Counted from the first letter of the stretch, positions 1 through 12,406 are shown. The stretch is 64,000 bases of DNA from Apis mellifera (GCF_003254395.2 NC_037644.1:4495001-4559000); one strand, 5' to 3'. The notes: generated from the sequence alone by a model not told the origin. Program-made: numbers and translations.

Positions 1-1149
1 TATTTATAAATATAGATATGTACATTAAATACATTTTACGTTATTATAATATTTAATAAAGTAATTATGAATTTTTTGTTAGATGATATTTCAGTTTTAT
101 TTTTTATTTGTTGAAATTAATATAAAATTTGTAATAAATATCCTGTACATATAATAATTCATGAAAATATTTGAATATTTTAAAAAAAAAAATTGTATAG
201 ATGTAATATATACATGAATAAAATATTGTTAGTATTATGAATATGACTATATAAAATTGTATCAATAGATAATATTTGAAATAAGACTTATAAAATATTT
301 ATTAAAAATATTTATAACTTCCATAAAGATTTTAAATATTTAAATAATTATTTGTTATAATATTAATACATATTAATATTTTATAGATCTTATATATTAA
401 TTATAATTTTTCTTTAACTCAATTTTTTTATCTCTTCAAATATTTGTTTTTCGCGAAATATACTTTTATAATAAACATTTTATAGCTATTTTCGAATTAT
501 TTCAAATATAATATCATATAACATATTAATCATGTCAATATCATCATATTAATAATATATCATAATTTGTCTCAAATTAAATCTATAGACTTTATCTATA
601 TAATTTTGATAGTTGCTTATAGTGCTAATATTATATTATAATACATGTATATGATATTTATAGAAATTTTCTAGTTTTTACTAAGTGATAAAAATGTATT
701 AAAAATTAATTAATTATAACATAATAACAACAATTACTAACTACAATTACAATACAACTACGTTTAAATATATTTTTAAATTACTATGTCTTTATTTGTT
801 ATATAACAAATTTATCAAAACTTTTATAATATTAAAATTTAATTTATCAAAATTTCATATTCAAGTTTTTCTTATCTATATATAAAAATCCCAATAACAC
901 AAGATTAATACCAATCAATAAAATAATGCATCAGTAAATTATTTAATTATTTATTTATTTAAAATTTTAGCCTACTTAATCAACAAAATTTGAATTATTT
1001 ATGTCTAATAACAGTAACAAGAAAAGTAATTACAAAAAAAGCAAAATTGTCTCTTATTTTAAAAATCTATTATTTTAATTGATAATAGGAAAGCTATTCG
1101 ATTTTTCAAAATTTTTCTTCTGAACAAAGATATGTCGAAAGTATGAAGA
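1..1149. other. AT-rich non-coding stretch
   Basis: I see no gene here. The DNA is almost pure A/T with stop codons in all frames. The only standout is an isolated TTTCGCGAAA palindrome at 449-458, discussed under findings. Confidence 0.7.
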
Positions 1150-1460
1150 GAACTTAAAGATTACCCGCAGTAAAGTGGTTGATCCTTAAGCCGGGACCTA
1201 ATAGATTCCAGGGGACTAGAAAACCCAAGGTAAAGAAGAACTTTGAGAAGGATAGGCCTTTGCCTACATATGTACCGAAATATACCATTCTCTGTCCAAC
1301 CGATTATCCCCTTCTTCTCACTACTTCTCTTCTATCTCACTCTCTTTCTTCTTCTGACCCGTTATGCTCGTCCCTGGTCACGGATTGTGTGTCCAGAGGT
1401 GCTCATTTTTCTATAATATACATAAACTGGCATTTAGGAAACCAGGACTAGTGGTTTTGT
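1150..1460. other. GC-richer island with purine-to-pyrimidine switch
   Basis: GC content rises sharply against the flanks. The + strand is purine-rich around 1195-1256 and then strongly pyrimidine-rich around 1285-1375 (runs of CTTCTTCTC and CTCACTCTC type). A 90-codon open frame runs 1179-1451, but it opens at TTG rather than ATG, has low-complexity Ser/Leu/Pro content, and shows no recognised domain. I treat the block as non-coding, possibly regulatory, and as one of several islands with the same strand-composition switch. Confidence 0.5.
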
Positions 1461-3094
1461 TTATACGAAATTATTGATATTAGCAAACTGGATCAGACAT
1501 ATTTTGTTGATAAGCTTACTGATTTCGAGGTAATACAAGTTCGAACGAGATATCGGAGAATACTGGTATTTGTTGCACATATAATACGATTAATGGAAGG
1601 AGGTGTTCGATTATTTGGTCACGTTTTTATGCTTGAAAGTTTACTTCGAAATAAATTTGTAGTAATGGGTATTTAAATTATTGTAAGAATTCATTAAATT
1701 CATATCTAAAAAAAGAATATTATAAGAAAAATATATTGAAAAAATATAGTAAAATATAACAAATAGAAATATTAATTAGAATAATAAACATAGTTTAATA
1801 CAAAGAATTTTTTTAATAAATGAATTGTATTCAATATTCAATACTTTAAAGTTATAACTTTGTAAAAAAAAAAAATAATCAATTCGAATATATTTTAAAG
1901 TATAAAATCTGTACTTGCAGTATAATTATAAGTTCATTTTTTTCAAAGATATAATTATAATGGAAATGCAAGAAAAAAAATGTAAAATACTTTTTTTTTT
2001 AAATATTTAATTAATTGCAAAACAACATTTTATCGATCATTGTAAAGATCAGATTTCAATCTTGAAATTTATTTTAGATTTAATCACGAAAAAATTTTTC
2101 AATGTGTGTATTGAATTTATTAAATTTCTATTTCTTTTTTTATTTATATATAAAAACATTTTTGAAAAAAACGAATTTAAAACTGCAATAGAAATTTTAT
2201 TATTTAAAATAGTTAGCTAATTGTTATTCTTTTTATAAATTATAAATTTAAAAGTTGAAAATTTCTCATATAATATTAGTATTCTCTTATGTTCTTTGTT
2301 GAATAATTGATTTTCAAATCATTACTGATTTAAAGAAATTGTAAGAAATTTGTATTGTATAAAGTAATTGTAAAGAAATTTTATAATAAATGAAAAGTTT
2401 GATATAGTTTTTATATTTATAGTATGAAATTATTTTCTTTTGAAAATTGATTGAATCTTTCATTTAATTATTAATATCGATTTTAATTTATCAAACTTAA
2501 TTTGAAAAGTGAAAGAAAGAAAATATATGATGCTATTATTAAAATATTTTATTTTATAAAATAAAAAATCATAAATTGAATAAAAGAATTAATATAATAT
2601 GAATTGAAATTTAAATATATAATTATAAATAGAATAAATAACATCGAATCTTCAATTATAAAATTTCTAAAGTATATTTAAAACTATAAACATAAATAAG
2701 AAAATCAATAATCAATAATCATAAAAATTCCAATATATATATATCATGAAATCTATAATATATATTTTAATTTTTACATAATTTTTTTATAGAATTAGAA
2801 ACAATTTAATATGGATAATCTTCTTATTAAATCATGTTCTTCATGTTTTATGAGGAATGAATATATATTACGTTCAAATAAAATAATAACGTTAAAATAA
2901 TTTTTGATACAAAATTCTATTTACATTACTATCTATTCTACTATTTCTATTACAAATTATTTCATTAATCAACTAAATAAAAAACAAAATTAACAAAAAT
3001 GCATTTCAAAAAAAAATCATTTCATTATTATCATCAAAAATATAAAATAGAAAAATAAGAAAAAAATATAAATAGTAATACTCATTCTGTTTAG
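1461..3094. other. AT-rich non-coding stretch
   Basis: Homopolymer-rich A/T sequence with dense stops in all frames. I see no gene, RNA or mobile element. Confidence 0.7.
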
Positions 3095-3830
3095 AAAAAT
3101 TAAAGTTGATATGCAGCATGGAACTGACTGGAGAGATATAACAACGCGAAAGCTAATAGGATTCTTCGGAGGAGGGTCAAGAAAAGAAAACACACGTTTG
3201 TAAACAAGATGAGAGCCTTTAAGACGAGAAGAGAGGTGCATAGGCCTCGAGCTAGACCGAAGAAGAAAGACAGAAATTACGATATCGTAATCAGTGCAAG
3301 AGAGAACAAAACAAGTATATATACGTATAGTATATGTTAACGCAGAATCATATGGAAATGCGAGAAAGTGAGACAAGAAGAGGGTTGAAAAATAGAAAAA
3401 GAGAATGATGAGAGAGATGAAAGAAAAGCAAGATGAAACGAAAAGGGAAAAACCGGAAAATAAATGAAGGATAAGGATAGAAGGAAGGTCGGTATAAAGG
3501 AAAACAGAAATGGGTGAAACTGAAAATGAAAGAGAAGAAAAGAGAGAATGAATAAGAAAAGAAGGGTGGTAGAAAAACAAGAAAGGAAGGAAACCGCCTA
3601 AAGCTAGGTACGGCATTCCAGGACCCGACCTCCTCTTCATCCCTTTGCCAGGATCAGGGTCAACATCAGAATTGTTCAATGGATAAGCGGGCTTCTAAGC
3701 ATCCCTTTGCTGCGTCGACATGTACAAAGACTGTGATGCGGGTCGAATTGCATTTCTTCGATTATCGGGAAAGTGATGAGGGAGAGAAACGATGTATAAT
3801 CGATAATAGACAGTTTTTCCGTGAATAGGC
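3095..3830. other. Purine-rich GC-elevated island
   Basis: The + strand is dominated by G and A from about 3160 to 3600 (GAGAGA, AAGAAAGA and GGAAGG runs), followed by a mixed-composition part to about 3830. A 220-codon minus-strand frame (3017-3679) is the longest open frame in the window. Its product is almost entirely Phe/Leu/Ser/Ile, which is what translating a polypyrimidine tract gives, and it has no recognisable domain or heptad order. It opens at an ATG on the minus strand (3677-3679). I regard it as a compositional artefact. The tract could form triplex DNA or act as a regulatory island. Confidence 0.5.
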
Positions 3831-6499
3831 TAAATTTTGTGCTCGTGTTATGAAAAAATTTCTATATAAAATCTTTAATGAATGAAGATAAATTTGTATT
3901 ATCATTATAATTCGAAAATTATCAAATAATTCGATCTTTAATTATTTTTTCTTTTTTAATCAAATGTATTTTTTATATTTTTTATACATGTTATTATATA
4001 TATTTAATATTAATAATTGCTATGTATTTTAATGAATGAGATATTATAGAATAAAATATTATTTAAACAATAAGTAAAAAATAAAAACATTTATAGCAGA
4101 ATAAAGCATTTTTTCAGACTAAACATTCCTTTTTAATGAAAAATTTAAAATAAAATCAGAAATCATATGAATAATTTATTAATTCTACAATAACATATTA
4201 GAATGTTTTATTACTCCAATAAAATACTTATTTTTATTTTATTGTAAAATTTGCAAAATTCTAATAAATAAATTCTAAATTGTAAAATGTATCAACGAAC
4301 TTTTTAAAATTATTTATGTGATATAAATAATATAAAATGACATTAAATCCAAAAAATCTTAATAGAGAATAATATATTATCTCTCTCTAATAATATAAAA
4401 TAATATTAATTATTGATTATATTAATATTATTAATTGAAAATTAATAAAAAAGAATAAGCATTTATAATATTTAAATAAAATTATAACAAGTATTGATTA
4501 AAATTCTTAGGGAAATCAATTAAAAAAATTCAAAATTTTAGCTAATAAAAATTGCATATCGTATATATTATGATTAATTATGTTAAATTTTAGATTACTA
4601 ATTTACAAATTTTATTGCAATAATTATAATATAATATATAATATATAATTAATATATATATCAATTTAATAAGATATAAGAAATTATTAAAACATTAATA
4701 ATAAAAAAAAATATTAATTTTAAATGAAATGTTCTCATAATTTCATAATTTTCTTCTCAAAGATAATAATATGTTTTCTTTATGAAAGAAGTTCCATCAA
4801 TAAATTTCCATCAATAAATCAATTTATTTTTAAAATTTTATTTTTAAAATATAAAATATTAAATTTGAGATAAGTAAAATAATTTAATTATTTTTTTATT
4901 TTTTTATTTAAAAAAAAATGATCCTTTTCCATTTTCATCTTTAATTTAAATTCTATTTTTATAAAGCTATATTTATAAAGCTATATTGATATAAGCTTGA
5001 TATTTAATTTATAATTATCATCACGCATTTTAGGAAGCATTTATATTGCATATTTAAAAAACACATATAATAAAAAAAAATGAATTTTTTCAGTGATTAG
5101 AGAAGAAATTATTATATATGTAATATTATTCATCTAAAAATTTTTCAAGCAAACAATATGCAACCAGACATTTCTTGGAAGCTGAACAAATAATTTCATA
5201 AAATATTTACTTATATACTTGAGTTTATTGCAAAAACGAAGCATTTTATCACAAAGGCGAGATTTGATTTTTAATATTTAATAATAAATGTCTGCATATA
5301 TAAAAAAAAAGTATATAAAAAACATAGGAAAAGATACAAAAAATTGATATCAATACAAAAATATGTTAATTAATTTTTACTATTTCTTCTTACGATAGAA
5401 ATGAAAAGAATTTTGAAAAGTTTGCATTTATTATTTCTAATCGATATATATCAATATAAATCAGCCATTAAAATAAAAAACAATTATATTGCTCGTGATA
5501 TAGAACAAGATAAATCGCTTACATTATAATATAATATTATATAATGTAATATGAATATATTATTCTAATATAATTTAATATTTATTATAATTATAACTAT
5601 CATATTATTTTAAATTTTTTATTGATTTTAATAGTTTTATTTTTAGATAGATTTTTATGATTATTAATTATAAACTTATTATTTTTGATATATCCACATT
5701 GTAATATTCTTTTAAAATATTTTAAAAGAATATTACATGATGGAAATCTAAAAAAGTAACTAATAAATATAAAATCAAACTGAATATATGTAAAAAAAAT
5801 TTAAAAAAAATAATAAAATATATTTATTACACATAAAATTATATAATTTTGCTTTTTTTATAAATCTATAATATAATATTAAAAAGATAATTTCAGATTT
5901 TTATATTTTACAACGTAATTTAATTTTAATATCTTTTATCCAACTTCTTATCCAACTTTTAACATTCTGATCTAAATTACTCGAAAAAAGAGTATTAATA
6001 TTAAAGGAAAAAGTTATAATTGTAGTAAAATTAATAATTGAAGATCTAATGAAAGAGAAAAGAAACTTACGAAAAAAAGAAAAAAAATTCTATTACTATT
6101 ACCTTATAAAGTTTGATGTTCATAAAATTGAACAAAAAAAAAAAAATTTCTATTTTTCTATAGTATTTACAATTTTTTTATATAAATATAATTTTATTTA
6201 TATAAATATTCGATAAAAATATCAACAAAATCAAAATTAACAGAAAGTTTTTTGTTATTACTTCACAAACGAAAAACATAGTTTTATACTATATATAAAT
6301 ATCTTCAAAAAAAATTCACTTTTCAGATTCCTTCGCAAAAATCTTAATGCAAGAATTTTTATTAAATTTTATTTAAACTAAAAAATAAAAAATAAGATGC
6401 AATTTAGGAAATATTTCGTATTTTTCTAATGTAAAATAACTTGAAACCTCGTGAAGATTTAAAGCGTAAATAAAGTATTCACATATACATACATAGTTA
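3831..6499. other. AT-rich non-coding stretch
   Basis: No gene seen. The stretch contains a short two-copy repeat of 14 bp (4961-4988) and the perfect palindrome at 5700-5737 listed separately. Confidence 0.65.
5700..5737. repeat. Perfect 38-bp palindrome (no spacer)
   Basis: The left arm GTAATATTCTTTTAAAAT (5701-5718) is followed directly by its exact reverse complement (5719-5736). One more T/A pair outside brings the palindrome to 38 bp, and pairing fails at the next position. It is not a simple TA repeat: it contains G, C and runs of T and A in a specific order. It could extrude a cruciform. It might be a replication-slippage product, a binding site or the centre of a decayed foldback element; no wider inverted repeat is visible around it. 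Confidence 0.9.
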
Positions 6500-6534
6500 T
6501 ATATACATAGTTCGTTTGTTGGATGATTTTTCAG

Positions 6535-6610
6535 CCAGCTGCGCGATAAACAAGATCTTATCGAGAGACAGACAACGAAGGAAAATAGCATGCTGGTTTA
6601 CCGATCGTGT
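6535..6610 (+). CDS. Possible internal exon, charged helical peptide (speculative)
   Basis: A TTTTTCAG acceptor-like site ends at 6534. From 6536 the frame reads QLRDKQDLIERQ and then TTKENSML, a charged, helix-compatible sequence. It stays open past 6610, where GTAAAA could act as a 5' splice site. The next stop in frame is near 6642. The product is not recognised. Codon composition differs from the AT desert, but a run of 25 to 36 open codons is easy to get by chance in a GC-richer block, so this rests mainly on the acceptor site and the non-repetitive peptide. Confidence 0.18.
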
Positions 6611-6741
6611 GTAAAAAACGATAATGACAAGGATCGTGCGAGATAAAGATAATTATTGACAACGATCGCAGCCGATGGCGGTGGCCGCTCCTCTTTCTAT
6701 CTTAGCAGAGTGAAAGTTTCCCTCGGAAAACCTGCCAGCGG

Positions 6742-6762
6742 GATCCTTGATCCTTGATCCTT
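6742..6762 (+). repeat. Three tandem copies of GATCCTT
   Basis: Exact 7-bp unit repeated three times inside the GC-richer island, followed by a partial GA. This is probably slippage. Confidence 0.9.
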
Positions 6763-6830
6763 GAAAGGTTTCAGAAGGTGTGCGAAAGCAAACGGAGAAG
6801 TCGCGCTCGTGCGTACTAATATATTACTTT

Positions 6831-8499
6831 GGAATGAATTTTTCTTTGTTATTTATATATAATCAAGAAATTTATTATTCGCATAAAAAAATATTTATTT
6901 ATTATTCACATAAAAAAAAGATACTGACATAATTGCAGGAAAGTTTTTTTTGGAAGATATATTTTAATTATATGATATAATTTTTAAGCTGTATTATTTA
7001 TAATTATGTTAATAATTCTAATTACAATTCTAATAATAATCTAATTATAATAAATTATTGATATCATTTATTTTTAATCGTTTTATTTAATTTTTTCTCT
7101 TTTTTTTTGTCTTCCAAAATACTTTATAATTTATAATAAAAAATAGATGTATTAATAAATATTCAATATAATTTTATCATTTATATACTTTATATATTAT
7201 AATTATTTATATATCATCATTTTATTATTGTAATATTAAATTTAAAAAATAAAAAAAATAAATATATATTATATTAGCATTAACATGTTCATATTCTCTT
7301 GATCTATACATAGGTTAGCATATTTTTAATTCATAAATTCACCGTAAATTATAAATGCTTATAATTAGAAATCATAATTCTTGATATAAGGATATATTTA
7401 ATTTTATTTATTTATAACTATTTCATTTATATAAAAAATAGTTTACAATAAAACATTATCATATATATATAAAAATATAATATAAAAGAATATTTTTTCT
7501 ATTATTTCAAGATAACATAATAATACATATCAAATTCTTGAACGTACGGAAAGATATGCATAATTTTGTTAAATATTTTTAAAATCAATAACATAATTAC
7601 GAATCTCCAGTATTTGCAATTTTATAGTATTTCCAGTATTTGTTTGAAAAGCAATAGAACATGATACAAAAATTGCGGCAAGCAAAAATCTTTCAATAAT
7701 ATGATACAATAATAATTTTCGTATAACGTTGCTTATCTTCATATGAATATTCTATTTCATTATTTTTATTGACTTTTCCAGCACATTTTTTTAATTTGAA
7801 TTATCTGGATTTAATTTCTAGATTTCATTTAAGACGATTTCGATTTTTGACAACGACTGAATTAATTATGTTATAAAAGAATTAATTAAATAATAAGTCT
7901 GTAATTAAAAATCAAAATTTGCTAAAATTCATAAAAATAAAGTAGAATTCTATGAAATAGAAATCTAGAATTCTTATATCTATGTTATTACGATCTTATT
8001 TTTTTTTTTTTTGATTCAATTTTATTTATAATTTAAAAGGAAATAAAAAATTCTATTAAAGATATTTTTTTGTATCAAATAATAAAAATTTATACATTTA
8101 TTATCATTTATATCATTATATCATTTATAGCTTTGTTTTAAATCTAAATATTTTTATTTCAATTTGTATTTGAAGCTTCAATAATAAAAAGACAAAGATA
8201 AGATAACTTGTCAAAGTAGATATAATGTTATAGAGATTAAAATATTGTTGGGAAGGGAGAAGAGGAGGGAGGAGAAGGAATAAAAAAGGTTAATGTTAAT
8301 TTACATAATGTTATTTAAAAAATTATTGAATTAAATTCAAAATATATGATATCTTGAAAATCAGAAATTTAGTATTTAAAAATTAATTATTTTATTAAAT
8401 ACTTTTTATTATACTTCATTGTTATATTTTTTATTAAATACTGGCTGAAAATAAAATTTAAACGATCAAATGGCAATCTAGAACAATATTCGAAAAGAT
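6831..8499. other. AT-rich non-coding stretch
   Basis: I see no gene. A short purine-rich patch (GGGAAGGGAGAAGAGGAGGGAG) lies near 8250-8280. The rest is A/T with dense stops. Confidence 0.65.
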
Positions 8500-8764
8500 T
8501 TGAATATTTTGTCGTAGATACAAAGAGATTTAACGCGTGTCGAGCACACCCCCGATGATAGTTGCACAGGGTGCACCCCAAGGGGCTACAGAGGTTTCCA
8601 GGAGTGGTCGCTAGGCAACTAGCGCCTTCACCCTCGAAGGACAACGTGTTTCTCTTATCTACAGGTCAAAATATGAAAGTTCGTTATAGACGTAATGAAT
8701 TCTCAAAGACAACATTCGGATTTCAAGGATATCCCAAGCAAAGAAGAAATATAATATTTAAGTG
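8500..8764. other. GC-richer island with small reading frame and hairpin
   Basis: About 150 bases of roughly even composition. A short stem CGCTA-GGCAAC-TAGCG lies near 8609-8624. A good 3' splice-site look-alike (TTTCTCTTATCTACAG) ends at 8664. Downstream of it a frame begins at ATG 8674 and ends at TGA 8763-8765, giving a very basic peptide of about 30 residues (KVRYRRNEF, PKQRRNIIFK). The longer forward frame reported from 8562 lacks a good start context. A minus-strand frame through the block opens only at TTG. No family recognised; it could be a terminal exon or chance. Confidence 0.3.
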
Positions 8765-8769
8765 ATGCG

Positions 8770-9362
8770 GAAATATCGATTAAAAATATATTATTCGAAA
8801 ATTATTTGCGCAGAGGAAAAGTAATATTATATTGGTAATTAATATAAGATATATTAAAACGATACTATAATGAATAAACTTCATTGGGATACAAATTTTT
8901 ATCATTAATATCAAAATAATTAAATAAATTATAATCTGAAAATTAAAAATCAATATTATTAATCTATGTTATAAAAAATATAATATATATAATATATCAT
9001 CATAATTAATTATTTTTTTCAATATCTGTATGTAAATAATTCTATAAATTCTTTTTACTTATTATATTCTTATGTATTTATATTTATTGAAATAAATAAG
9101 GACTGAAAATTTTCATTGAAAATTATAAATTAAATGTATAAAAATTATTCTAATAATCTTTCAAAAATGAATTTATTAATTTCAGTAAAAATTGCGATTT
9201 ACAAGTCAAAAATATAAGTTATGTTTTTTTTAATTTCTTTTTTTTTTAATTTCTTTTAAATAATAATTTTATTATTATTTAATATAATGATAGACCAATA
9301 TTTCTTAACTGATTTCTTATGAAACATGTACATTACGTAATATATACAAAATATATTTTATA
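8770..9362. other. AT-rich non-coding stretch upstream of mariner 1
   Basis: No gene seen. It ends at the TA dinucleotide (9363-9364) that flanks the mariner insertion. Confidence 0.7.
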
Positions 9363-9364
9363 TA

Positions 9365-9389
9365 TTGGCAACTAAGTAATTGCGGATTT
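9365..9389 (+). repeat. Mariner 1 left terminal inverted repeat
   Basis: Begins TTGGCAACTAAG and ends in GCGGATTT. Compared with the reverse complement of the right end it lacks about five bases after TTGG and has three extra bases after ACTAAG, so the two ends are no longer identical. Confidence 0.9.
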
Positions 9390-9543
9390 CACTCATAGAT
9401 GGCTTCAGTTGAATTTTTAGGTTTGCTGGCGTAGTCCAAATGTAAAACACATTTTGTTATTTGATAGTTGGCAATTCAGCTATCAATCAGTAAAAAAAGT
9501 TTTTTGATCGGTTGCGTACTTTTCGTTTGGCGTTCGTTGAAAA

Positions 9544-10566
9544 ATGGAAAATCAAAAGGAACATTATCGTCATATTTTGCTTTTTTATTTTCGCAAAGGG
9601 AAAAACGCATCGCAAGCTCATAAAAAGTTATGTGCTGTTTATGGCGATGAAGCCTTAAAAGAACGGTAGTGTCAAAATTGGTTTGGCAAATTTCGTTCTG
9701 GTGATTTTTCACTCAAAGATGAAAAACGCTCTGGTCGTCCAGTTGAAGTTGATGACGACCTAATCAAAGCAATAATCGATTCGGATCGTCACAGTATAAC
9801 TCGTGAGATTGCAGAGAAGCTCCATGTATCACATACATGCATTGAAAACCACTTAAAACAACTTGACTATGTTCAAAAGTTCGATACATGGGTTCCTCAC
9901 GAACTGAAAGAAAAGCATTTAACGCAATGCATTAACAGCTGCGATTTGCTAAAGAAACGTAATGAAAATAATCTATTTTTAAAACGACTGATAACTGGCG
10001 ATGAAAAATGGGTTGTTTACAACAATATCAAGCGAAAAAGATCGTGGAGCAGGCCACGTGAACCAGCTCAAACATCAAAAGCTGGTATTCATCAAAAGAA
10101 GGTTTTGTTATCAGTTTGTGGGATTACAAAGGAATTGTCTATTTTGAACTCTTATCACCTAACCGAACGATCAATTCTGTTGTCTACATTGAACAACTAA
10201 CGAAATTAAACAATGCAGTTGAAGAAAAGCGGCCCGAATTGACAAATCGAAAAGGTGTTGTATTCCATCATGACAATGCAAGGCCATACACATCTTTGGT
10301 CACTCGGCAAAAATTATTGGAGCTTGGTGGATGTTTTGCCACATCCATCATATAGTCCTGACCTTGCACCATCTGATTACTTTTTGTTTCGATCTTTACA
10401 AAACTTCTTGAATGGTAAAAATTTCAATAATGATGATGATATCAAATCGTATCTGATTTAGTTTTTTGCTAATAAAAACCAGAAGTTTTATGAACGTGGG
10501 ATTATGATGCTGCCTGAAAGATGGTAAAAGGTCATTGATCAAAATGGGCAACACATTACAGAATAA
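9544..10566 (+). pseudogene. Mariner transposase pseudogene (D,D34D), broken
   Basis: This encoded the enzyme that binds the terminal repeats, excises the element and reinserts it at TA. It would act in the nucleus. The ATG at 9544 starts a frame of about 341 codons, the normal family length. The N-terminal DNA-binding part covers roughly codons 1-115, with RSGRP marking the linker between the two helix-turn-helix motifs and WVPHEL following. The catalytic aspartates are at 10000-10002 (TGDEKW), 10272-10274 (HHDNARP) and 10375-10377 (APSDY); all three still read Asp. Breaks are: TAG at 9667-9669, a one-base loss near 10119, a two-base loss near 10330 that restores the original frame, TAG at 10459-10461 and TAA at 10525-10527. 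The natural stop is at 10564-10566. It cannot make active protein. The few, scattered lesions suggest a moderately recent insertion. Confidence 0.95.
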
Positions 10567-10610
10567 AGTTATTTAGTTCCATAAAAAAATTGTCTTTGAT
10601 TTTCTAAAAA

Positions 10611-10637
10611 AAATCCGCAACTTAGTTGCTAACCCAA
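10611..10637 (-). repeat. Mariner 1 right terminal inverted repeat
   Basis: Reads AAATCCGCAACTTAG and then TTGCTAACCCAA on the + strand. Its reverse complement aligns with the left end with two short indels. TA follows directly at 10638. Confidence 0.9.
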
Positions 10638-10639
10638 TA

Positions 10640-12058
10640 AATGAAATATTTTTTAAGAAAATTGATGACAAAATATTATGACAAAATGTTTTTATAAAAT
10701 TTTCATACTAAAAATTATATTATGCAACTTATTAAGAATTCTTCTTAAAATCAATTCTAATTGTTTAAATTGAACTATATAATTTTTATTACACTAATCG
10801 ATATAACTTGTATAAAAAATACTAAATTATTTATGTTTAATTAAACTTATTAAAGTTAATTTTCATATGATTTTAATGCGTCAAATTATAGAAAATAATA
10901 TATTATAAATATATATCAAACTTATATCAAACAATATTTATAAGAATATTTTTATAACATTTTTTCCTTAAAAAATATTTCATTATATTTAAATGGAATA
11001 TTTTTATATCTTCTTCTATATAAGAAAAATTCTTTTAAAATTTTACTAAAACATATAAATATTTAATATTCAATAATATTTTGAAATAGAAAATGTGATT
11101 CATAGACAAGTTGAATGCAAAATCATTATAAGTTACAAAGTATTTTCTTATTGATATTAAATTTAAATGCAAATTTTTGTTAATCCTATTTACATTTTTA
11201 TATTTGATAATATATTTTAAAGTAATATATAATATAATAATATATTTTAAAATAAATATTATTTCTTTCTGATATAAATATTTAAACGATAATAATTTTT
11301 AAATTTAAGATTTAAGTATCATATTTTACCATATTTTAAATAGATAAATACTTTCATCTTAATAATTATAATACTTATACTGCTATTTAACTGTAAACTA
11401 TAAATGTAATTAATTTTAAAATCGTCAATTCAAAAAAGTTGAAAAACATACTATAAAACTATATGCTCGAAATTAATATTAAACATGTAAAAAGTATTAA
11501 TGTATTCGTAAACATTTTTAGAAAATAGATTCTATAGATAAACATATATATAAGATAAAAATATCATCTAAGTCAATATATCCATTATAAACAATTTAAA
11601 CTCATGGATAAAACATAATCGAAATAGAATGCAAAAACAAAGATAATAACACTTCCTCTAATGTAAACTTCAATTGTCTATAATTTAATATAATAATTTA
11701 AATAAATCTCAATTGACATTTTTACATATCAATTTTTATGTTTATTAAAATTATTAAAATTGATTCTTCAAAGCTACATGATATCAATATGATATATTAC
11801 AATATATAAAATATAACATATATAATTATATATCTACATATCAAAATATAATATAAATTTATAAATTTGCGATAGGATCAAATTCAATATGTATTTGCAA
11901 ATTTAAGTCAATTTTAATAATCAAGTTTCATCTTATAGATTCCGATTACTATTCAAAAGCAATAGAATTTTAATGTGTATTTATGTGTACATTACAATGC
12001 AATCACACATATATAATGATTTAAAATCAAGCAAAAGAATCATGTAAAAATAAAATAA
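10640..12058. other. AT-rich non-coding stretch downstream of mariner 1
   Basis: No gene, RNA or repeat family recognised. Dense stops in all frames. Confidence 0.7.
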
Positions 12059-12406
12059 GATAAAATAATTAATGAAATATAATAAGAATAATAATATAAT
12101 AATATATAATAAGAATAATTAATAAAATATAAAATCGATTCTAAAAGAATCTATTAGACTCTAATAATTCTATAAGAATTAATTTTTTCAATTCATGTGA
12201 AATAGAATTCAAAAACAAGTATATCATATAAAGATAAAATAAAATAAAATTAATGAAATATAATAAAAATAATAATATAATAATATATAATAAGAATAAT
12301 TAATAAAATATAAAATCGATTCTAAAAGAATCTATTAGATTCTAATAATTCTATAAGAATTAATTTTTTCAATTCTTCATGTGAAATAGAATTCAAAAAC
12401 AAGTAT
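12059..12406 (+). repeat. Two-copy tandem duplication, period 181-184 bp
   Basis: The first copy (about 12059-12222) and second (about 12232-12406) share the same order of landmarks: an AATAATATAATAATATATAA tract, then ATCGATTCTAAAAGAATC, then CAATTC...CATGTGAAATAGAATTC. The offset is 181 bp on the left and 184 bp on the right because the second copy has three extra bases (TTC) before CATGTG. Apart from a few substitutions they match, which points to a fairly recent local duplication. No coding potential. Confidence 0.9.

Larger units (their letters stand above)
6500..6830. other. GC-richer island
   Basis: A mixed-sequence block with many CpG dinucleotides (GATCGT, CGATCG, GTCGCGCTCG) between AT deserts. 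It contains a candidate exon on the + strand (listed separately), and a three-copy GATCCTT repeat. No long open frame crosses it. It is either an exon-bearing or a regulatory island; the sequence alone does not decide. Confidence 0.5.
9365..10637 (+). mobile_element. Mariner-family DNA transposon, near full length, inactive
   Basis: The 1273-bp element has imperfect terminal inverted repeats and TA on both sides (9363-9364 and 10638-10639), as expected for Tc1/mariner insertion at TA. It carries one transposase frame on the + strand with mariner landmarks: an N-terminal helix-turn-helix region, WVPHEL, TGDEKW, HHDNARP and SPDLAPSDY. The spacing between the second and third catalytic aspartates is 34 residues (counting across the damaged stretch), which is the mariner D,D(34)D signature. 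Length matches the usual 1.2 to 1.3 kb. Its GC content is well above the flanks, consistent with insertion into the AT desert. The type strongly resembles honeybee mariners, so I infer a bee host. Confidence 0.95.

Noticed and set aside
1179..1451. 90-codon forward frame
   Set aside because: Starts at TTG; Ser/Leu-rich part comes from the pyrimidine tract.
3017..3679. Longest open frame (220 codons, minus strand)
   Set aside because: It translates a purine/pyrimidine-biased tract into Phe/Leu/Ser/Ile with no domain order; a low-stop composition explains its length.
8387..8644. 85-codon minus-strand frame
   Set aside because: Starts at TTG and its second half is A/T desert translation.
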